Shown here: positions 29,081 through 37,733 of the stretch, piece by piece
Position numbering within the stretch: the first letter of the stretch is position 1
How the letters are laid out: each line of letters opens with the position of its first letter
Source: Bacteroidales bacterium
GTDB lineage: Bacteria; Bacteroidota; Bacteroidia; Bacteroidales; Rikenellaceae
Reading direction: 5' to 3'
NCBI GenBank assembly: GCA_910575495.1
Contig: CAJTFS010000002.1
Location: forward strand, 1-64,000
DNA: 64,000 nt
Notes under the pieces: generated by a model
Told to the model about the DNA's origin: nothing
Seen by the model: the letters and a program-made list of their open reading frames with translations, nothing else
Databases searched by the model: none
Program-made: the position numbers and the translations under genes

Positions 29081-29959
29081 ATGAAAAAACAATTGAAAAT
29101 CGTTGTGCTGGCCAAGCAGGTACCCGATACCCGCAACGTGGGCAAGGATGCGATGACCCCCGAAGGTACGGTCAACCGTGCGGCGCTGCCCGCCATCTTC
29201 AATCCCGAAGACCTCAATGCGCTCGAAATGGCCCTTTCGTTGAAGGACCGCATCGAGGGCGCAACGGTCCGCATCCTCACCATGGGCCCCCAGCGCGCCG
29301 CCGACATCATCCGCGACGCCATGTTCCGCGGGGCCGACGGCGGTTACCTCCTTTCGGGCCGCGAGTTCGCCGGGTCCGATACCCTGGCTACTTCCTATGC
29401 CCTTTCGTGCGCGTTGCGCAAGATCGGTCCCGACGTCATCATCGCCGGCCGCCAGCCCATCGACGGCGACACGGCGCAGGTCGGTCCGCAGGTGGCCGAA
29501 AAACTGGGTCTGCCGCAGGTCACCTATGCCGAGGAGATCGTCGAGATCAAGGATTCGTCGCTCGTCATCAAGCGCCGCCTCAGCTGCGGCACCGAGGTCG
29601 TCGAGTGCCCCGTGCCGGCCGTCGTCACGGTCAACGCCTCGGCTCCCGAGTGCCGCCCGCGCAACGCCAGGCGCGTCATGAAGTTCAAGTGCGCCCTCGC
29701 CGCATCGGAGATCGCCGCCGCACCCGATTCCGAGACCGCACGCCGGGCCGCCGAGAAGCCTTATCTGCAGATCGTCGAGTTCGCCGCCGCCGATGTCGAT
29801 CCCGATCCGCAGCAGCTGGGCCTTACGGGTTCGCCCACCAAGGTCAAGAAGATCGAAAACGTCGTCTTCCAGGCCAAGGAGGCCAAGCGTCTCACGGCCG
29901 CCGACGAGGAAATCAATTCACTGATGGTCGAACTTATCGCGAGCCACACGCTCGGTTAA
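29081..29959 (+). CDS. etfB: Electron transfer flavoprotein beta subunit
   Basis: EtfB, 292 residues, binds AMP (or a second FAD in bifurcating types) and passes electrons between acyl-CoA dehydrogenase and its partner. 'KIVVLAKQVPDT' opens the protein and 'IIAGRQPIDGDTAQVGPQVA' (about residues 120-140) is the ETF-beta signature. It is followed by etfA after 12 bases and an acyl-CoA dehydrogenase, an operon seen in anaerobes that reduce enoyl-CoA. Whether this ETF bifurcates electrons cannot be decided from sequence reading alone. Confidence 0.94.
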   Translation: MKKQLKIVVLAKQVPDTRNVGKDAMTPEGTVNRAALPAIFNPEDLNALEMALSLKDRIEGATVRILTMGPQRAADIIRDAMFRGADGGYLLSGREFAGSDTLATSYALSCALRKIGPDVIIAGRQPIDGDTAQVGPQVAEKLGLPQVTYAEEIVEIKDSSLVIKRRLSCGTEVVECPVPAVVTVNASAPECRPRNARRVMKFKCALAASEIAAAPDSETARRAAEKPYLQIVEFAAADVDPDPQQLGLTGSPTKVKKIENVVFQAKEAKRLTAADEEINSLMVELIASHTLG

Positions 29960-29971
29960 TGCGTTTTTGAC

Positions 29972-30991
29972 ATGAACAACATATTCGTCTATATCGAGAT
30001 CGAGGAGGGCAAGGTTGCCGACGTGAGCCTCGAACTGTTGACCAAGGGCCGCGAGCTGGCTTCGACGCTGGGCGTCAGTCTCGACGCCGTCGTCCTGGGC
30101 GAGGGCCTCGCCGGCATCGAGAAGGAGTTGGCCAAGTACGGTGCCGACACCGTCTGGGTCGCCGACGACAAGACTTTCGCGCCGTTCCGCACGCTGCCCC
30201 ATACGGCCGTCCTGTGCGGTCTCATCGAGCAGGAGAAGCCCCAGATCGTCCTCTTCGGCGCCACCTGCATCGGCCGCGACTTCGCCCCGCGCGTTTCGTC
30301 GGCGCTGCACAGCGGCCTGACCGCCGACTGCACCCAGCTCGTCATCGGCGACCACAAGGACCCCAAGAGCGGCAAGGAGTATACCGACCTTTTGTACCAG
30401 ATCCGCCCCGCTTTCGGCGGCAACATCATCGCCACCATCGTCAATCCCGACTGCCGGCCGCAGATGGCCACCGTCCGCGAGGGCGTCATGCGCAAGGAGT
30501 ACGCCGCGCAGCCCGGCAAGGGCGAGGTCAAGGCCATCGGGTGGCAGAAGTTCGTCAAGGACAGCGATTTGGCCGTGCGCATCGTCGAGCGGCAGATCGA
30601 GGAGCGCAAGATCGACATCAAGGGCGCAGGCATCATCGTCGCCGGCGGTTACGGCATGGGTTCGAAGGAGAACTTCCGGCTCGTGCACGAGCTCGCCGAC
30701 GTTCTGGGCGGCGAAGTGGGCGCCAGCCGCGCCGCCGTCGATGCCGGATTCACCGAACATGCCCGCCAGGTCGGCCAGACCGGCGTCACGGTGCGTCCCA
30801 AGCTCTACATCGCCTGCGGCATCTCGGGTCAGATCCAGCACACGGCCGGCATGGACCAGTCGTCGATGGTCATCTCGATCAACTCAGACCCCGAGGCGCC
30901 GATCAACAAGATCGCCGACTACGCCATCACGGGCGATGTCAACGACATCATCCCCAAAATGATCAAGTATTACAAGCAAAATTCGAAGTAA
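29972..30991 (+). CDS. etfA: Electron transfer flavoprotein alpha subunit
   Basis: EtfA, 339 residues, partner of EtfB. The C-terminal FAD-binding domain is clear: 'IIVAGGYGMGSKENFRLVHE', 'GASRAAVDAGF', 'VRPKLYIACGISGQIQHTAG' and 'NSDPEAPINKIADY' are standard ETF-alpha motifs. Its stop codon shares its last base with the start of the acyl-CoA dehydrogenase gene (ATG at 30991), so translation is coupled. Confidence 0.95.
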   Translation: MNNIFVYIEIEEGKVADVSLELLTKGRELASTLGVSLDAVVLGEGLAGIEKELAKYGADTVWVADDKTFAPFRTLPHTAVLCGLIEQEKPQIVLFGATCIGRDFAPRVSSALHSGLTADCTQLVIGDHKDPKSGKEYTDLLYQIRPAFGGNIIATIVNPDCRPQMATVREGVMRKEYAAQPGKGEVKAIGWQKFVKDSDLAVRIVERQIEERKIDIKGAGIIVAGGYGMGSKENFRLVHELADVLGGEVGASRAAVDAGFTEHARQVGQTGVTVRPKLYIACGISGQIQHTAGMDQSSMVISINSDPEAPINKIADYAITGDVNDIIPKMIKYYKQNSK

Positions 30992-32715
30992 TGGCCAATT
31001 TCTTTTCAGATAACAAGGATTTGCAGTTCCACCTCCAGCATCCCGCGATGCGCAAGATCGTGGAACTCAAGGAGCGCGGCTTCGCCGAGAAGGACCTCTA
31101 CGACTATGCTCCGCAGAATTTCGACGACGCCATGGATTCCTACCGCCGCGTGTTGGAGATCGCCGGCGAGGTGTGCGGCGAGGTCATCGCGCCCAACGCC
31201 GAGGGCGTCGACCACGAGGGCCCGCGCGTCGTGAACGACCACGTCGAGTATGCCTCCGGCACCGTCGAGAACATGAAGGCCATCGTCGACGCCGGTCTGA
31301 GCGGTCTCACGCTGCCGCGCAAGTACGACGGACTCAACTTTCCGCTCGTCTGCTTCGTCATGGCCAACGAGATGGTCGCCCGCGCCGATGCCGGGTTCGA
31401 GAACATCTGGGGCTTGCAGGACTGCGCCGAGACGCTGAACGAGTTCGCTTCCGAGGAGATCAAGCAGAAGTTCCTGCCGTGGGTTTCGGCCGGCGCCACC
31501 TGCGCCATGGACCTCACCGAGCCCGATGCCGGCTCCGACCTCGGCGCCGTCATGCTCAAGGCCACCTGGTCCGAGGAGAAGCAGACGTGGCTTCTGAACG
31601 GTGTGAAGCGCTTCATCACCAACGGCGACGGCGACGTCTCGCTCGTGCTGGCGCGCACCGAGGAGGGCACGACCGACGCCCGCGGTCTCTCGATGCTCGT
31701 CTACGACAAGCGCGACGGCGGCGTCAAGGTGCGCCGCATCGAGAACAAGCTGGGTATCAAGGGTTCGCCCACGTGCGAACTGGTCTTCACCAACGCACCC
31801 GCACAGCTCGTCGGCGACCGTAAGATGGGCCTTATCAAGTACGTCATGTCGCTCATGAACGCCGCCCGTCTGGGCATCGGCGCCCAGTCGGTCGGTACGT
31901 GCGAGGCCGCTTACCGCGAGGCGTTGAAATATGCCCGCGAGCGCGCCCAGTTCGGCAAGCCCATCATCCGGTTCGCCGCCATCTCGGAGATGCTCTCCAA
32001 CATGAAGGCCAAGCTGCAGGGCGCCCGCGCGCTGCTCTACGAAACCACGCGCTTCGTTGAGATCTACAAGCAGTATACCCACATCTCGCACGAGCGTTCG
32101 CTGGAGGCCGAGGAGCGCCAGGAGATGAAGTTCTACACCCGTCTGGCCGACGGTTTTACGCCCCTCGTGAAGCTCTTTTCGTCGGAGTACGCCAACCAGC
32201 TGGCCTACGATGCCATCCAGATCCACGGCGGTTCGGGCTTCATGAAGGACTACCCCTGCGAGCGCATCTATCGCGACGCCCGCATCATGAACATCTACGA
32301 GGGTACTTCGCAGCTGCAGGTCGTGGCGGCCATCAACGCCGTGACCAAGGGCACCTTCATGGAGCAGATCGAGCGCTACGCCGCCGACACTTACTGCGAG
32401 TGCATGCAGCCCGTCGTCGCCAAGCTCAAGGAGCTGACCGCCAAGTTCGCAGAGATGGTCGAGCGCGTCGAGTCCGGCGACAAGGAGAAGCCCGGGTTCA
32501 AGGATTTCCATGCACGCCGTCTCGTCGAGACCGCCGGGCATATCATCATCACCTATCTGCTGGCCCGCCAGGCCGGGGAGTGCGAGGAGTATGTCAATTC
32601 GGCACGCATCTTCGTCAAACTGGCCGAGGGCAAGATCGGCGAGGCGTATACTTACGTCATGAATTCCTCGCTCGACGATGTCGACCTCTTCAAGGCCGTC
32701 GAGCAGGAGTGTTAG
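30991..32715 (+). CDS. Acyl-CoA dehydrogenase (long form, ETF-linked)
   Basis: A 574-residue flavoprotein: acyl-CoA dehydrogenase N, middle and C domains plus a C-terminal extension of ~150 residues, longer than the ~380-residue short-chain type. 'TCAMDLTEPDAGSDLGAV' is the acyl-CoA_dh signature and 'NIYEGTSQLQVV' contains the FAD-contact region near the end of the core; the catalytic base would be in the C domain. Directly coupled to etfBA, so it probably exchanges electrons with that ETF, in crotonyl-CoA reduction or acyl-CoA oxidation. The direction is unknown. Confidence 0.92.
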   Translation: MANFFSDNKDLQFHLQHPAMRKIVELKERGFAEKDLYDYAPQNFDDAMDSYRRVLEIAGEVCGEVIAPNAEGVDHEGPRVVNDHVEYASGTVENMKAIVDAGLSGLTLPRKYDGLNFPLVCFVMANEMVARADAGFENIWGLQDCAETLNEFASEEIKQKFLPWVSAGATCAMDLTEPDAGSDLGAVMLKATWSEEKQTWLLNGVKRFITNGDGDVSLVLARTEEGTTDARGLSMLVYDKRDGGVKVRRIENKLGIKGSPTCELVFTNAPAQLVGDRKMGLIKYVMSLMNAARLGIGAQSVGTCEAAYREALKYARERAQFGKPIIRFAAISEMLSNMKAKLQGARALLYETTRFVEIYKQYTHISHERSLEAEERQEMKFYTRLADGFTPLVKLFSSEYANQLAYDAIQIHGGSGFMKDYPCERIYRDARIMNIYEGTSQLQVVAAINAVTKGTFMEQIERYAADTYCECMQPVVAKLKELTAKFAEMVERVESGDKEKPGFKDFHARRLVETAGHIIITYLLARQAGECEEYVNSARIFVKLAEGKIGEAYTYVMNSSLDDVDLFKAVEQEC

Positions 32716-32759
32716 TTTCGTCTGCCGGCGGCGGAGTTCCCGCCGATGGCCGTTCGTAG

Positions 32760-32793
32760 GAGCGGGGCCCGATTGCAGGGCCCTGCTCTTTTT
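32760..32793 (+). terminator. Terminator of the etfBA-acyl-CoA dehydrogenase operon
   Basis: 11-bp stem GAGCGGGGCCC (32760-32770) / GGGCCCTGCTC (32778-32788), loop GATTGCA, followed by TTTTTG. Confidence 0.9.
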
Positions 32794-32989
32794 GTTTCGC
32801 AATGCTGCCGCAGCTTTTCGGCTGCCGTGTCTTGCATCGATCGTCATCGCTGGTGCGGAGTGCCCGCGGCGATTCCGGCAGGCGCAAAGGCTCCGGCTGC
32901 CGTTGCCGGGCCGATTGCGGGAAAACAGACCGTTCGGCTGTTCCGGCCCGAAAAATGCAGCTCCTTTTGCGGTTTGACCGCAAAATTCG

Positions 32990-32997
32990 TAATTTTG
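32990..32997 (+). promoter_or_regulatory. Bacteroidetes -7 promoter box
   Basis: TAATTTTG, 29 bases before the ATG at 33027. Apart from the terminator and this box, the 310-base gap holds nothing I recognise. Confidence 0.7.
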
Positions 32998-33026
32998 CGC
33001 TGTTACCGATTCAAATACCCGGAGTC

Positions 33027-33974
33027 ATGTTTCGTTTCCTTTGTCTCTTTTTCGTTTTGGCAGCCTTCATGTCGTGCGGCCGGAAGCCGGCCCGGCAGCA
33101 GCCGGAGGTTTCGGGCGCTGAAAAGCAATACGTCTTCATGCCGCCCATGCCGCCCGCAGGCATGATGCCCGAGGAGGCCCGCAACTACCTGCGCGTGCAC
33201 TATTGGGACCGCTTCGACTTTTCCGACACCATGTTCGTCCATAAGGCCGATTCGGGGCGCATGTTCCGCAGTTTCGTCGAGTTCGTCGACATCATCTCCG
33301 ACCGGCCGACCGATCCGGCGCCCATGCAGGCGCTCATGAAGCGCGCGTCGGCGTCGCGTCCCATGCTCGACTACTTCGCCGGTATGGCCGAGGCGCTCTT
33401 TGCCGATCCCAATTCGCCGCACCGCAACGATGAATTCTACATCCCCGTGCTCGAAGCCCGGCTCGCCGCACCTTTCTACGACGAATACGAGCGCATGGCG
33501 CCCGAGTACGATCTGCAGCTCGCCAAGCAGAATCGCATCGGTCAGCGTGCCAACGATTTCCGCTATACGGTAGCTTCCGGCAGGTCGGCTACGCTCTACG
33601 GGCTCAAGGCCGATTTCGTGCTGCTTTTCATCAACAATCCCGGGTGTCCCATGTGCCGCGAAATCCGCGATGGCATCTGCGCTTCGCCCATGCTTTCCGA
33701 TCTGATCGCCCGGGGCGCGCTGAAAGTCCTGGCGCTCTATCCCGACGAGGACCTCGGCGAATGGCATGCCTACCGCAAGAACATGCCCGCGTCGTGGATC
33801 AACGCCTACGACAAGGGCAGCGTCATCCGCGAGACGTCGTCCTACGACCTTTCGGCCATTCCGGCGCTCTACCTCCTCGACCGCGACAAACGCGTGCTGG
33901 TCAAGGATGCGACCGAAGTCTGGCGTATCGAGGAAGCCGTTCTGGAGCGCTTGCAGCCTGCGGCCGCACTATAG
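33027..33974 (+). CDS. Thioredoxin-fold lipoprotein (DUF5106-like)
   Basis: A 315-residue lipoprotein (MFRFLCLFFVLAAFMSC, Cys17). The N-terminal half is helical and fits DUF5106 ('MPPAGMMPEEARNYLRVHYW'). The C-terminal half is a thioredoxin fold with a CxxC centre, 'NNPGCPMCREIRD' (about residue 210), and 'SAIPALYLLDRDKRVL' with the cis-Pro loop. Probably a periplasmic thiol-disulphide enzyme. It is monocistronic with its own promoter. Confidence 0.85.
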   Translation: MFRFLCLFFVLAAFMSCGRKPARQQPEVSGAEKQYVFMPPMPPAGMMPEEARNYLRVHYWDRFDFSDTMFVHKADSGRMFRSFVEFVDIISDRPTDPAPMQALMKRASASRPMLDYFAGMAEALFADPNSPHRNDEFYIPVLEARLAAPFYDEYERMAPEYDLQLAKQNRIGQRANDFRYTVASGRSATLYGLKADFVLLFINNPGCPMCREIRDGICASPMLSDLIARGALKVLALYPDEDLGEWHAYRKNMPASWINAYDKGSVIRETSSYDLSAIPALYLLDRDKRVLVKDATEVWRIEEAVLERLQPAAAL

Positions 33975-34038
33975 GCCAGGCTTATGGCGGCATAAAAAAA
34001 GAATATCGTTTTTTTATCGTTTATTCGCCCTCTTTCGC

Positions 34039-34046
34039 TATTTTTG
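34039..34046 (+). promoter_or_regulatory. Bacteroidetes -7 promoter box of the rubrerythrin gene
   Basis: TATTTTTG, 43 bases before the ATG at 34089. Confidence 0.75.
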
Positions 34047-34088
34047 TACCGTAAACAGAAACCTTAAACACTCAAACATTCTACGATT

Positions 34089-34640
34089 ATGGCAAAGAAA
34101 TGGCGTTGTACCGTCTGCGGTTACATTCACGAGGGTCCCGAGGCACCCGATCAGTGCCCCATGTGCAAGGTGGGCAAAGACAAGTTCGTCGAAGTCCAGG
34201 AGCAGGAGGGCGACCTCGATTTCGTGACTGTGCACAAGATCGGTGACGGCAAGGGTGCCAGCCCCGAGTTGTGGGAGGGCCTGCAGAACCACTTCATCGG
34301 CGAGTGCACCGAGGTGGGCATGTACCTGGCCATGAGCCGTCAGGCCGACCGCGAGGGTTATCCCGAGATCGCCGAGGCCTACAAGCGCTACGCATGGGAG
34401 GAGGCCGAGCACGCTTCGAAGTTCGCCGAGCTGATCGGCGAGGTCGTATGGGACACGAAGACCAACCTTTTCAAGCGCATGAACGCCGAGTGCGGCGCCT
34501 GCGAGGACAAGATGCGTCTGGCCCGTCTGGCCAAGGAGCAGAACCTCGACGCCGTGCACGATACGGTGCACGAAATGGCCAAGGACGAGGCCCGTCACGG
34601 CAAAGGCTTCGAGGGTCTCTATAAACGGTATTTCAAGTAA
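34089..34640 (+). CDS. Rubrerythrin with N-terminal rubredoxin (reverse type)
   Basis: A 183-residue peroxide-scavenging non-haem iron protein. The rubredoxin site comes first ('[12 protein letters not shown]' and 'DQCPMCKVG', residues ~6-32), followed by a ferritin-like diiron four-helix domain ('[20 protein letters not shown]', 'EEAEHASKF', '[12 protein letters not shown]' supplying Glu/His ligands). This domain order defines reverse rubrerythrin / NADH peroxidase-type proteins; classical rubrerythrin has rubredoxin last. Reduces H2O2 in anaerobes. Own promoter and strong terminator; likely stress-inducible. Confidence 0.94.
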   Translation: MAKKWRCTVCGYIHEGPEAPDQCPMCKVGKDKFVEVQEQEGDLDFVTVHKIGDGKGASPELWEGLQNHFIGECTEVGMYLAMSRQADREGYPEIAEAYKRYAWEEAEHASKFAELIGEVVWDTKTNLFKRMNAECGACEDKMRLARLAKEQNLDAVHDTVHEMAKDEARHGKGFEGLYKRYFK

Positions 34641-34663
34641 TCTTTGCTTCATGCCGACAAACG

Positions 34664-34695
34664 GGGTTGCGTATCCGATACGCAACCCTTTTTGT
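34664..34695 (+). terminator. Rubrerythrin terminator
   Basis: Perfect 12-bp stem GGGTTGCGTATC (34664-34675) / GATACGCAACCC (34677-34688), then TTTTTGTTTTT. Confidence 0.93.
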
Positions 34696-34818
34696 TTTTC
34701 TACCGTTGTTGCCGTACTGACCGGTTCGCCGGGTTTCGAAGATTAGCGCTCTGGCTGGATTTATAGCTTCCCGTTGCTGCGGCCTGCCCGGTCTGCATCG
34801 GTCTGCAAGCGCATGATA

Positions 34819-34846
34819 AAGCCCCGACTCGTGAAAGCCGGGGCTT
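34819..34846 (-). terminator. Possible terminator of the holin-like/YtxH operon
   Basis: AAGCCCCG (34819-34826) / CGGGGCTT (34839-34846), about 70 bases past the minus-strand stop at 34919. The T tract is short (TTTAT), so this is moderate evidence. Confidence 0.55.
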
Positions 34847-34918
34847 CGTCATGTTGGAAATGCTTGCAGCCTTGCGTGCAAGCCATCGTTCGGCTGCCGT
34901 GAGCTGCGCTTTTCCGTT

Positions 34919-35266
34919 CTAATCGACAGGCCACAACTCGTTCCGCAGCCGGACCAGGAAATCAAGTTTGTCCTTCACCCAGTCGTAGCCTTGTTTGAAG
35001 AGCCGGGCCACGTCGTAGACCGTCTCGGCCTGCTCCCGGATCTGTTCTACCGTTCCCTTGATCGTAAAAAAGTAGATGGCCGCGGCGGCGAGTATGAAGA
35101 GCCCGGCCACGATGAGTGCCGACCAGGTGAACGATCCCAGCAGCTCGGAGAGTCCGAGTACCAGTGCCGCAACCAGCAGCACGATGGCGATCACGACCGA
35201 CATGCAGAAGCCGAGCAGCGCAACGAAGAAGTGCCCGGCCGGTGCGGGTTTGTTGTTCGAGGCCAT
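34919..35266 (-). CDS. Small membrane protein (holin-X-like)
   Basis: A 115-residue protein with two adjacent membrane helices (about residues 12-40 and 45-70) and an amphipathic helical C terminus ('GTVEQIREQAETVYDVARLF'). It resembles the 'phage holin family'/Holin-X proteins that in Bacteroidetes are commonly paired with a YtxH protein, as here; these are not phage lysis genes. It follows the YtxH gene by 24 bases on the same strand. Likely an envelope-stress or membrane-organising protein, function unproven. Confidence 0.75.
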   Translation of the reverse strand: MASNNKPAPAGHFFVALLGFCMSVVIAIVLLVAALVLGLSELLGSFTWSALIVAGLFILAAAAIYFFTIKGTVEQIREQAETVYDVARLFKQGYDWVKDKLDFLVRLRNELWPVD

Positions 35267-35290
35267 GCGATGCGACGATGGATGGGGCGG

Positions 35291-35500
35291 TTACTGTTGG
35301 TCGCAGTGGCAGCGGGCCTCCTCGATCTTGTCGTGTACCTTGTCGACCTGCGACTTCATCTTGTCGATCTCGTCGTTGATGAAATCCTTGATCTGCTTGC
35401 GCGTTTCAGGACCCGACTGCGGGGTGAAAAGCATGGTGAGGGCTGAGCCGACGATCAGTCCGCCCAGCAACGAAGCGAGGATGATACCTGTGTTTTTCAT
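35291..35500 (-). CDS. YtxH domain-containing protein
   Basis: A 69-residue protein: one N-terminal membrane helix with the YtxH glycine pattern ('IILASLLGGLIVGSALTMLF') followed by 'TPQSGPETRKQIKDFINDEI' and a charged helical tail ending in Cys-His-Cys. The family is associated with general stress in other bacteria; the function here is unknown. First gene of a two-gene minus operon with the holin-X-like gene. Confidence 0.82.
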   Translation of the reverse strand: MKNTGIILASLLGGLIVGSALTMLFTPQSGPETRKQIKDFINDEIDKMKSQVDKVHDKIEEARCHCDQQ

Positions 35501-35558
35501 GGCTGTGAAATTTTAAAGATTCATTGTCCCGGTTTTGCAAAGTCCGGGCCAAAAAGGC

Positions 35559-35566
35559 TATCTTTG
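35559..35566 (+). promoter_or_regulatory. -7 promoter box touching the start codon (leaderless mRNA)
   Basis: TATCTTTG ends only 4 bases before the ATG at 35571. Transcription in Bacteroidetes begins a few bases downstream of this box, so the mRNA would start at or within a few bases of the start codon. Confidence 0.7.
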
Positions 35567-35570
35567 CGTC

Positions 35571-36077
35571 ATGATCGGCGATTCGTTTTCGACCGTCGCC
35601 TTTACGGGCCATCGCACCTACTGCGGCCAGGCCGACGATACCTTGCGTCGGGCGGTCGGGGCGGCTTACGCTCGTGGCTGCCGTACGTTCCTCAGCGGCA
35701 TGGCCGTAGGGTTCGACCTCGCCGCTGCCGAAGCCGTGCTGGAGTGCCGTGCAGTGTGTCCCGGATTGCGGTTGGTCGCCGTCATTCCGTTCAAGGGGCA
35801 GGCGGTGCGTTTTTCGGCCGGGGATCGGGCGCGCTTCGAGCGGGTTGCGGCTGCGGCGGACGAAACCATCGTCTTGTCGGCCGGTTATCATCGCGGCGTC
35901 TATACGGTGCGCAACGATTTCTTGGTCGGCCATGCCGCCCGGTTGATCGCTTGGTTCGACGGCTCTCCCGGCGGCACGTCGTATACCGTCCGCCGTGCTT
36001 TGCGCCTTGGCCGTACGGTCGATAACCTTTGTCCGGCAGGGCCCGCATTTCCTCCTCCGGCACCCGTGCTGTTCTGA
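35571..36077 (+). CDS. SLOG-family (DUF1273/YspA-like) protein
   Basis: A 168-residue Rossmann-like protein: 'VAFTGHRTY' near residue 8 is the nucleotide-ligand motif, followed by 'FLSGMAVGFDLAAAEAVLE' and 'GRTVDNL'. SLOG proteins bind nucleotide-type ligands and occur both as housekeeping genes and in anti-phage or conflict systems; this one is alone, so no system is implied. Start chosen at 35571 because the promoter overlaps the upstream alternative at 35535. Confidence 0.83.
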   Translation: MIGDSFSTVAFTGHRTYCGQADDTLRRAVGAAYARGCRTFLSGMAVGFDLAAAEAVLECRAVCPGLRLVAVIPFKGQAVRFSAGDRARFERVAAAADETIVLSAGYHRGVYTVRNDFLVGHAARLIAWFDGSPGGTSYTVRRALRLGRTVDNLCPAGPAFPPPAPVLF

Positions 36078-36234
36078 GACCCATTTTTCTGTTCGGGGGT
36101 GTTGCGCTTTCGTAAGTCGGTGCTTCGTTCGCACATGGACTCGGTTACATGATGTTTCGCACTGTTTTCCGCTTGCTTTGTTGCGTGTCTTATTCGGATG
36201 GGCGGATCTTGCCATTGCTTCGCATTTTCATTCT

Positions 36235-36276
36235 CGGGGCGGCTGCGGGGGCGCGCTTTCAGCGCGAGCCGCCCCG
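36235..36276 (-). repeat. Covarying hairpin element H, minus-strand copy
   Basis: Read on the minus strand: outer stem CGGGGCGGC/GCCGCCCCG, inner stem CGCGCT-GAA-AGCGCG, then the conserved CCCCCGCA bulge before the closing stem. Stem bases differ from the other copies while the bulge is identical. Confidence 0.8.
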
Positions 36277-36335
36277 AAGGAAAGTTTTGCACACAGAACC
36301 TTTCACTTTTCACCTCTCACCTTTACCTTTGAAAA

Positions 36336-37345
36336 GGCAACTTCACACCCGGAGTGACAGGGGTTAGGGCTCTTGTCAGTGTGGTTTGTAGATTCAGCAG
36401 TCCGCTGGCGGCGTAATGACGCAGGAGGTTAAGGGATTGTTTGTTTTTGGGGCGGGTTTTGGCGTTCTGCGTTTTTGTAATTCGCAGGCAATTATCGGTT
36501 TTGATAGCGGTGGCGCAAAAGTTTTCGTGCCGAAGCCAGCGGGGCGAGTTTTGCGAGCCTCCGCAGGGCGGGGCTTCGGCTCGCACGGCTGAAGCCGGTG
36601 TTTATCTCTGCAAGTTGCGGCTGTCTCGAACATCTTTTCCTTCACCTTTCCGCGTTGCCGCCAGTTGCATATTCCAGTCTGCCGCGGAGCTGGAAAACAA
36701 TTCAGAATGCACAATTCACAATTCACAATTAAGATAGTAGTTTGTCATTCTGAGGAGCAGAGCGACGAAGAATCTGTATGCTGACGATACAGATGTTTGA
36801 CTGCACTTCGTTTGTCTCTCTCCTCCTTGCTCGGCATAGTCCGCAAGCGGTCTCTGCGCTCGCTGCGTTCGTCGATCCGCTTCGCTCAACATGACAATTA
36901 TGGCAGGCATGTCCCGCAGGCTCTTTCTGATACGGAAGACCTTGCGCCCGGGGCCGGCTCGCGCTGAAAGCGCGACCCCCGCAGCCGGCCCGGGCGAGCA
37001 CTTGAATGAGTTCCCGAAAGGAAATGATTCAATGCAAAGACAGCATTGTCATTCTGAGGAGATCGGAAGATCGACGAAGAATCTGTATAAAAGTATACGT
37101 AGACAGATTCTTGACTGCACTTCGTTTGTCTTTCTCCTCCTTGCTCGGCAGAGTCCGCAAGCGGTTTCTGCGTTCGCTGCGTTCGTCGATCCACTTCGTT
37201 CAGAATGACAAAGGGCTTGGATTCGGACGCAGCCTGCGGGGCACGCCCGGCGACAGCCGGATGTTTGCGGGCCTGCGCCGGCCAAGGCTGCGGCCCGCAC
37301 TGAAGAACCGCACAACGCAACGACATTCGTACAGAAACCATTGTT
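36336..37345 (+). repeat. Composite non-coding repeat, block C (R4'-R3'-R2'-R1'-H-R1'-K)
   Basis: Longest copy, same orientation as block B. R4' is at 36336-36440. R3' at 36525-36598 lacks the CCCCG/CGGGG inner hairpin, and R2' is at 36628-36692. Full R1 elements are at 36741-36898 and 37046-37212, each ~160 bases with inverted TTGTCATTCTGAG / TGACA ends. Hairpin H is at 36946-36995 (inner stem TCGCGCT-GAA-AGCGCGA, bulge CCCCCGCA). A GC-rich module K (about 37215-37300) also occurs inverted in block D (61125-61215). It leads into lectin cassette C. No intact gene is seen between 36078 and 37733. Confidence 0.82.
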
Positions 37346-37361
37346 CCGCATCCTCCGCCGC

Positions 37362-37582
37362 ATTCCCTATAGCGATTGCTCTTAGTACCTGCTACGGGCT
37401 ACCGCGATGGTAAGACGGGAGCCTTGGGCGGCTTAGGAGTGGAGGGTAGTGTCTGGTCGTCTTCCACGTCTCGTGCCGGCGACTTCAATGCCATGCGTTT
37501 CCACTTCAAGGACGGTGAGGTGCGGCCATGGGAGTCCCTCCGCCGGGCGGTAGGCTTCTCCGTGCGCTGCGTCCAGCATCTG
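37362..37582 (+). pseudogene. Headless C-terminal FISUMP/C-type-lectin cassette (C)
   Basis: Reads 'PATGYRDGKTGALGGLGVEG', 'SVWSSSTSRAGDFNAMRFHF' and 'AVGFSVRCVQHL': the closing part of a FISUMP domain without its first part. The left junction (ATTCC..AGCGATTGC) is in a different frame from the cassette body because the linker is one base shorter than in cassette B, so the fragment is not translatable as a continuation across the junction. The frame continues ~17 codons past VQHL to a stop at 37633. Confidence 0.72.
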
Positions 37583-37676
37583 CTGCGGAGTTGCTTTTTT
37601 GTTCATGCCGGCTTCCGGGATGGATTTTTATAACGCCCTGTCGGTTGCGGTTTGTAGCTGCGTGGAGGAGGCGGAA

Positions 37677-37714
37677 CGAAAAATCCCGGTTTCCAGCAAC
37701 GCGGAAACCGGGAT
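37677..37714 (-). terminator. Terminator of the phosphofructokinase gene
   Basis: Perfect 12-bp stem ATCCCGGTTTCC (37683-37694) / GGAAACCGGGAT (37703-37714); on the minus strand the stem is followed by TTTTTCG. Confidence 0.9.
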
Positions 37715-37733
37715 CGGGTGTGAAACCGGGCGT

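Noticed and set aside
35266..35291. Phage lysis module from the holin-like protein
   Set aside because: The pair YtxH plus Holin-X-like protein is an ordinary Bacteroidetes envelope pair; no endolysin or phage structural genes are nearby.
35571..36077. SLOG protein as part of an anti-phage system
   Set aside because: It stands alone, with no effector, nuclease or membrane partner in the operon.
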